A DNA stretch of 64,000 bases from Dehalococcoides mccartyi CG5 (GTDB taxonomy: Bacteria; Chloroflexota; Dehalococcoidia; Dehalococcoidales; Dehalococcoidaceae): assembly GCF_000830885.1 (NCBI RefSeq), contig NZ_CP006951.1, positions 744,001 to 808,000 of the forward strand, written 5' to 3'. Made by a program: the position numbers and the translations under genes. The notes below the pieces were generated by a model that was not told the DNA's origin, did no database searches, and saw nothing but the letters and a program-made list of their open reading frames with translations. Shown piece by piece: positions 60,708 through 64,000 of this stretch. Numbering within the stretch: position 1 is the stretch's first letter; each line of letters begins with the position of its first letter.

Positions 60708-62036
60708 CTAATAGCGGCTTAGAGACTGGCCGTTAAGGCTGACTGTTTTGCGCACCACTCTCCCCCAGATATAAAAGCCCACAGCCGACATTACTGCCAG
60801 AGCCGCCAGTGTGCCCCAAACCGACAAAGAACTATCAGGGTGAGCATCCAGCAAAGCACCGCCTACCATAGGGCCAAGCGAAAAGCCCAGCATCTCGGAA
60901 AAACCATAAAATCCCATATACCGTCCCCGTTGCTGGGGAGGGGAAAGATCCCCCACTACTGCCAAAGTGGTAGGTGCAAATACTATTTCTCCCATAGTAA
61001 TAACACTCATAGCCAGAAAGGCCATACCCAAATTGGTCGTCCAGGCAAACATCAAGTACCCGACTGCATAAATCAGGCTGCCCATGACCACCACATGTGA
61101 CTTGGAAACATTGTGCAAAATCCGGGTAACAGGGTACTGGAGGGCAAACACCATAAGCCCGTTCAGAGTGAGCAGCATACCGTAATCAGCCTCTGAAAAA
61201 TGCAGGCGGTCAACCGTGAAAACAGAAAGAGTACTGATAAACTGCCCCACTACTATGAACAAAAGTATGCTCAAAATTGTAAACCAGAGAAAAGCCCTGT
61301 CCTTGCCGGCCGAAAATATCTTGGTCAGGCTAACCCATTCCACCGAATTTGAAAGGGATTCATTTATATATTTTGCTGTTATGTATAGTGTTATCAGGCA
61401 GACAACCGCCCCCACCCCAAACAAGTAGGCATACGGAAGGCCGATAAGCAGAAATCCTCCCAGCATCGGCCCAATAGCCCACCCCAGATTATTCCCTATG
61501 CGTACCATGCCGTAAGTTTCAGTCAAGCGGTCTTTAGGGGTAAGGTCAGCTATCATGGCTTGCGAAGCCGGGCGGGTAGCTACCAGAGTGCACCGCAGTA
61601 ATACATAGCTTAGAATAATAAGCATAACGGGCATGTTGAATCCTATCAATACAGCCATAGCCCCGTAAATAACGGCACTGCCAACGGTAGTTAACAGCAT
61701 CACCGGCTTTCGCCCGTAAGTATCCGCCAAAGCCCCGGCAACCATCTGAACGATAGCTGAAACGAATCCGCTCAGCAGTATAACTAAACCCACCTGAGTC
61801 ATGGAAAGCCCCCGCTCCTGATACAGGTACAGAGAGATAAAGGGCAGGGACAGGGAGAAAGCGGCACTGTTTATCAGACCTATCAGGGTCAGCATCCAGA
61901 CCCCCCGGTCAAAGCGGTCTATCAAGCCCGTTTTTATACGGGCTTTCAGGTATGACGGGGAAAACCAAAGCAAATTCATCTCTAACTCTGGTGACAAAAT
62001 AACGAATGCCGGACACCCCACGTGCCCAGCATGCAT
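60708..62036 (-). CDS. MFS transporter
   Basis: A 442-residue major-facilitator protein with 12 predicted helices. The loop 2-3 motif GALADTYGRKPVM (about 105-117) is the DHA-type MFS signature. The ATG at residue 20 (61979) is an alternative start: the first 19 residues are not like the family and the first RBS is weak. Sequence resembles drug or metabolite exporters; the substrate cannot be told. The conserved charge in helix 1 of drug:H+ antiporters is not obvious. Confidence 0.85.
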   Translation of the reverse strand: MHAGHVGCPAFVILSPELEMNLLWFSPSYLKARIKTGLIDRFDRGVWMLTLIGLINSAAFSLSLPFISLYLYQERGLSMTQVGLVILLSGFVSAIVQMVAGALADTYGRKPVMLLTTVGSAVIYGAMAVLIGFNMPVMLIILSYVLLRCTLVATRPASQAMIADLTPKDRLTETYGMVRIGNNLGWAIGPMLGGFLLIGLPYAYLFGVGAVVCLITLYITAKYINESLSNSVEWVSLTKIFSAGKDRAFLWFTILSILLFIVVGQFISTLSVFTVDRLHFSEADYGMLLTLNGLMVFALQYPVTRILHNVSKSHVVVMGSLIYAVGYLMFAWTTNLGMAFLAMSVITMGEIVFAPTTLAVVGDLSPPQQRGRYMGFYGFSEMLGFSLGPMVGGALLDAHPDSSLSVWGTLAALAVMSAVGFYIWGRVVRKTVSLNGQSLSRY

Positions 62037-62149
62037 CTATACTTTACTACCATTTATAGGCATATTCAAATAGTCACTGTTCTTTTATTTCATATATTTC
62101 TTATAGTATTATGATAGCTTCATATATTATCCGGGATTTTTTATATACT
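62037..62149. other. AT-rich promoter region upstream of the structured leader
   Basis: About 113 nt, AT-rich, between the divergent MFS gene and the leader. A TATACT (62146-62151 region) could be the -10 for the leader; the -35 is weak. No gene was seen. Confidence 0.35.
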
Positions 62150-62332
62150 CCGCCCATGTGCCAAAGGCACTCTTCAGAGTGTTCTTTTGTATACCGGGGA
62201 AATTAAGGTCTATTCCTGGCATGTTGCCCAGACCTTCGGAAGCTTCAAACCCTGTGGCAAGGGACACTATAAGGCAGGTGCTTCAGGAGACTCCTGTTGG
62301 GGTTAGAAGCCAGCCCGATATGGGGGGCTTAG
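62150..62332 (+). ncRNA. Candidate structured RNA or riboswitch-like leader (unclassified)
   Basis: This roughly 180-nt stretch has a chain of strong hairpins: GTGCC-AAA-GGCAC and ACTC-TTCA-GAGT (about 62158-62182), AAGGTCT/AGACCTT (about 62205-62236, inner GGCA/TGCC), GAAGC/GCTTC enclosing CCCT/AGGG (about 62239-62284), CAGGAG-AC-TCCTG, and finally AAGCC/GGCTT (about 62308-62331), whose 3' arm contains the G6 run that is the only RBS candidate for the next gene. A leader controlling translation by hiding the RBS is a reasonable reading. I compared it by eye with cobalamin, SRP, tmRNA, 6S and T-box cores without a convincing match. Confidence 0.45.
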
Positions 62333-62572
62333 ATGAAGCAAGGGCTTAATGAAATTGCTATTAACAAGATGCTGAAATATCAGGATATGGCCAGCCGTAA
62401 AATAGTTTCTAATCTTAAGTCCGATAGGCTTGTTAGCGGCGAGAGACTAAGCAGGGATGAACTACTGCTGGCAAAGAGCATGCTTGGAGTAGAAGACCTT
62501 AACGCTCTGCGGGCTGAATTCGGCGCTGAGGCGGTAATCAAATTCTTTTATGGACTTAATCAGTTTGTTTAG
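62333..62572 (+). CDS. 79-residue orphan protein downstream of structured leader
   Basis: Not recognised. The helical, charged protein (NEIAINKMLKYQDMASRK, LSRDELLLAKSMLGVEDLNAL) has no membrane segment and no cysteines. The start ATG lies just after the G-rich arm of a hairpin. Its last 17 nt overlap the convergent membrane gene (62556-63038). No function can be assigned. Confidence 0.6.
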   Translation: MKQGLNEIAINKMLKYQDMASRKIVSNLKSDRLVSGERLSRDELLLAKSMLGVEDLNALRAEFGAEAVIKFFYGLNQFV

Positions 62573-63038
62573 GCCAGGTCAAGAGATAGGCTAAACCTGC
62601 AAAAAGAGGCCCGAACAATGCAAAGGCGGTAGCCCATGCGACTGCTCGGCGATTATGTCCCAAAGCATGAAAGTACATTCCCCACGCAATGCTTAAGGTC
62701 AGTCCGGTAATACTACTTAATAGCAGCACTATATCCCACTGTGGCTCATTCAGATTACTGTCTGACGGGAAAAAGCCTGAAAAAACCAGCATACCAATAA
62801 GCATTGAGGCAATAAAAATAAGCACGCCTACGAAAAGACGTGGACGTTTATCAAGATAATTGAGAACTGCATAGAACATTTGAAGTACCAAGATTGCAGT
62901 TAGTGTGATAGCCAGTATTACCATTATTGTTTGGGCCATTTTACTTGGGTCTTCAGATTGACTGAATAGTACTAGGCCGATGGAAATAGCACCAAGTGCC
63001 AACATGCTTATAACTAATATCAAATTCATTTTATTCAT
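62556..63038 (-). CDS. Small membrane protein of unknown function
   Basis: A 160-residue protein with about four hydrophobic helices (LILVISMLALGAISIGLVLF, MVILAITLTAILVLQMFYAVL, LFVGVLIFIASMLIGMLVF, and a C-terminal pair around AWATAFALFGPLFAGL). From the ATG at 63038 (AGGGAGG 6 nt upstream) it is preferred to the in-frame start at 63176, which adds an unsupported N-terminus. No family is recognised. Confidence 0.65.
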   Translation of the reverse strand: MNKMNLILVISMLALGAISIGLVLFSQSEDPSKMAQTIMVILAITLTAILVLQMFYAVLNYLDKRPRLFVGVLIFIASMLIGMLVFSGFFPSDSNLNEPQWDIVLLLSSITGLTLSIAWGMYFHALGHNRRAVAWATAFALFGPLFAGLAYLLTWPKQTD

Positions 63039-63095
63039 AAGCATCCTCCCTAGGGGAAAATTATCACATAAATTATTAGATTTCAAGAGGTGAAT

Positions 63096-63221
63096 ATGGC
63101 TAATCCCGAATACGGCAATTTGGTACCCTTTTCTGGGGCAGGATATTTTGCGGCTGGGTATACCCAACGGGGACACAGCAGAGTTTTATCTACCCCAAAA
63201 AATGGGCATAAAGGTAAATGA
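63096..63221 (+). CDS. Possible 41-residue ORF (unknown)
   Basis: ATG with RBS AGAGGTGA reads a 41-residue protein opening MANPEYGNLVPFSGAGYF. It lies just upstream of a decayed gene and may itself be a remnant; an overlapping frame is also open. No family was recognised. Confidence 0.3.
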   Translation: MANPEYGNLVPFSGAGYFAAGYTQRGHSRVLSTPKNGHKGK

Positions 63222-63250
63222 GAAGCTAAATCATTAGCTGGGTTTTATAA

Positions 63251-63730
63251 AATATATATTTTTTTGTCCTGATAGCCGCAGTGCTGGCAACCGGCACAAC
63301 CGCTTTTGCCCGGATAGATTCTTTTAAGGCCCTGCTAAACATTGACTTCACATGGTTAACCGGCATCAGTTTGGGCATAGTCCTGACTGGGTCTATCTAT
63401 ATATCCGGCTTCTGGTGCCGCTATTTTTGCCCTCTAGCGCATTTTTAGGGCTGGTGAGTAAAATATCGTATCCCAAACTAAGATTTGGCACATTCTGAAA
63501 CACTGCGGCATCTGCCATTAAACATACGGTGATTACGGAGTAATAAACTGCAGCGGCAAAGTGCTTAAACTGGATAATTCCGAATGTGTACACTGGGGAG
63601 AATGTTTAAAACACTGCCCGAAAATGCAGTTGAGATTGACCATATCCAGATTTCAGATATTCCTGTCAGTTCCAAACCACAGGTGGTCATTTCCAGAGGA
63701 GAATTCAGGCCAGATCTTTCAAAAAGCCCT
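63251..63730 (+). pseudogene. Decayed NapH-like membrane polyferredoxin
   Basis: Three frames each show part of one protein. Frame 1 (63251-63448) encodes a membrane stretch ending GFWCRYFCPLA, the NapH/NosR signature. A shift at about 63439 continues it as AFLGLVSKISYPKLRF up to TGA at 63496. A third frame (about 63531 onward) has INCSGKVLKLDNSECVHWGECLKHCPK, a ferredoxin motif in which the second cysteine is tryptophan. A further shift after CPK yields NAVEIDHIQIS. There is no start codon at the front. At least two frameshifts and one lost ligand make it a clear pseudogene. Confidence 0.8.
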
Positions 63731-64000
63731 TCATCCGGCTCTGAGCCATAGACAGTACCAGAGCACTGGTAACCACCGCAATAAACACCCCGGGACTAAA
63801 TCCGGTTATGGCCACACCCAGAGCTGTACCTGCAGCCGGAGCATGTTTCAGATTCATAACCACCATCAGGAAAATGCAGAGACCCACTGCCAAAGCATAA
63901 ATAAGGGCATCCGTCAGCATATGGTGGTGAGGTATCAAATTCACCAGACAGCCTATGCCAAAGCCCAGTAGATGCCCCCAGAAAATGCGTCGCGGCACTG
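63705..64000 (-). CDS. HPP-family integral membrane protein (5' end cut by window)
   Basis: About 97 residues of the C-terminal part. RRIFWGHLLGFGIG at the visible start and LKHAPAAGTALGVAITGFSPGVFIAVVTSALVL-type helices match the HPP family, which has three to four helices and sometimes nitrite/ion transport links. The PRRIFWGH element is internal in the family, so the true start lies beyond 64000. It converges on the decayed NapH-like gene, whose last frame overlaps its end. Confidence 0.7.
   Translation of the reverse strand, partial: VPRRIFWGHLLGFGIGCLVNLIPHHHMLTDALIYALAVGLCIFLMVVMNLKHAPAAGTALGVAITGFSPGVFIAVVTSALVLSMAQSRMKGFLKDLA

Noticed and set aside
62150-62332. Cobalamin-riboswitch reading, prompted by GGGGAAATTAAGGTC and AGAAGCCAG
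   Set aside because: The GGTC segment pairs locally with AGACC to form another hairpin and the 3' GACCTGCC element is missing, so the class cannot be supported by eye.
62158-62349. 63-residue ORF over the structured leader
   Set aside because: The sequence is dominated by paired hairpins and has no RBS; the protein is low complexity and unlike any family.

Overview
The window looks like a chromosomal segment of a Dehalococcoides mccartyi-type organism (Chloroflexota, organohalide-respiring, strictly anaerobic, wall-less). This is recognition from gene content and order, not a database result. Pointers are an archaeal-type NrpR regulator, a ferredoxin-linked indolepyruvate oxidoreductase (IorAB), an inositol-phosphate synthase cassette, DAP-pathway genes without any murein genes in view, and decayed membrane Fe-S genes at the right edge. 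Almost all of the window is dense, operonic coding sequence; the right end (about 62-64 kb) is the only accessory or decaying part.

Layout. 1-8636 (minus): one long operon with an acyl-CoA synthetase, LivH, LivM, two tandem LivK-type lipoproteins, LivF and a phenylacetate-CoA ligase-like protein cut by the window edge. It starts from a clear promoter at 8825-8853 and has a structured leader with a terminator hairpin. Divergently, 8967-11361 encodes IorA-IorB. Together these suggest 2-oxoacid/aryl-acid CoA metabolism coupled to uptake of amino acids or similar compounds. 11358-12446 (minus): NifU-like scaffold, zinc ribbon, CBS protein. 12615-17439 (plus): a stress block of SHOCT protein, Cu+ P-type ATPase, Hsp20, double ferritin-like protein and Fe/Mn superoxide dismutase. 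17537-19048 (minus): zinc-ribbon membrane protein, tRNA-Arg, tRNA-His, Smr protein. 19198-21115 (plus): stand-alone HisF and NrpR, with two matching dyads. 21169-29737: MtaB, FabF, RecJ, PlsY, Lgt, MrfA-type helicase, DUF503. 29922-36376 (plus): rpsO-pnp-dapB-asd-dapA and two GNATs.

36496-41086 (minus): a 45-residue zinc ribbon, myo-inositol-phosphate synthase, a PimA-like glycosyltransferase, a CDP-alcohol phosphatidyltransferase and PurA: an inositol phospholipid/glycolipid cassette. 41169-45956 (minus): nusA-ylxR-infB-rbfA-truB, behind a promoter and an attenuator-like hairpin. 46146-48543 (plus): comM, probably leaderless, and a GNAT with an added helical tail. 48588-48974 is a GNAT whose 5' end is broken. 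49124-49768: DUF502 membrane protein. 49851-54727 (minus): tRNA-Thr, tRNA-Tyr, tRNA-Thr, tuf, rpmG, secE, nusG, rplK, rplA, rplJ, rplL from one strong promoter.

54814-57739 (minus): FemAB/CelD-type GNAT, MshA-like glycosyltransferase and PIG-L deacetylase. This three-step set resembles the first steps of mycothiol-type synthesis and may use the inositol phosphate made at 39.7-40.8 kb. 57869-59498 (plus): ArsR, ArsP-type permease and thioredoxin-like protein behind a dyad operator. 59572-60384: DivIVA-like coiled-coil protein; 60708-62036: MFS transporter. 62150-62572: a structured, probably regulatory leader before a 79-residue orphan. 62556-63038: small membrane protein. 63251-63730: wrecked NapH-like polyferredoxin pseudogene. 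63705-64000: edge-truncated HPP-family membrane protein.
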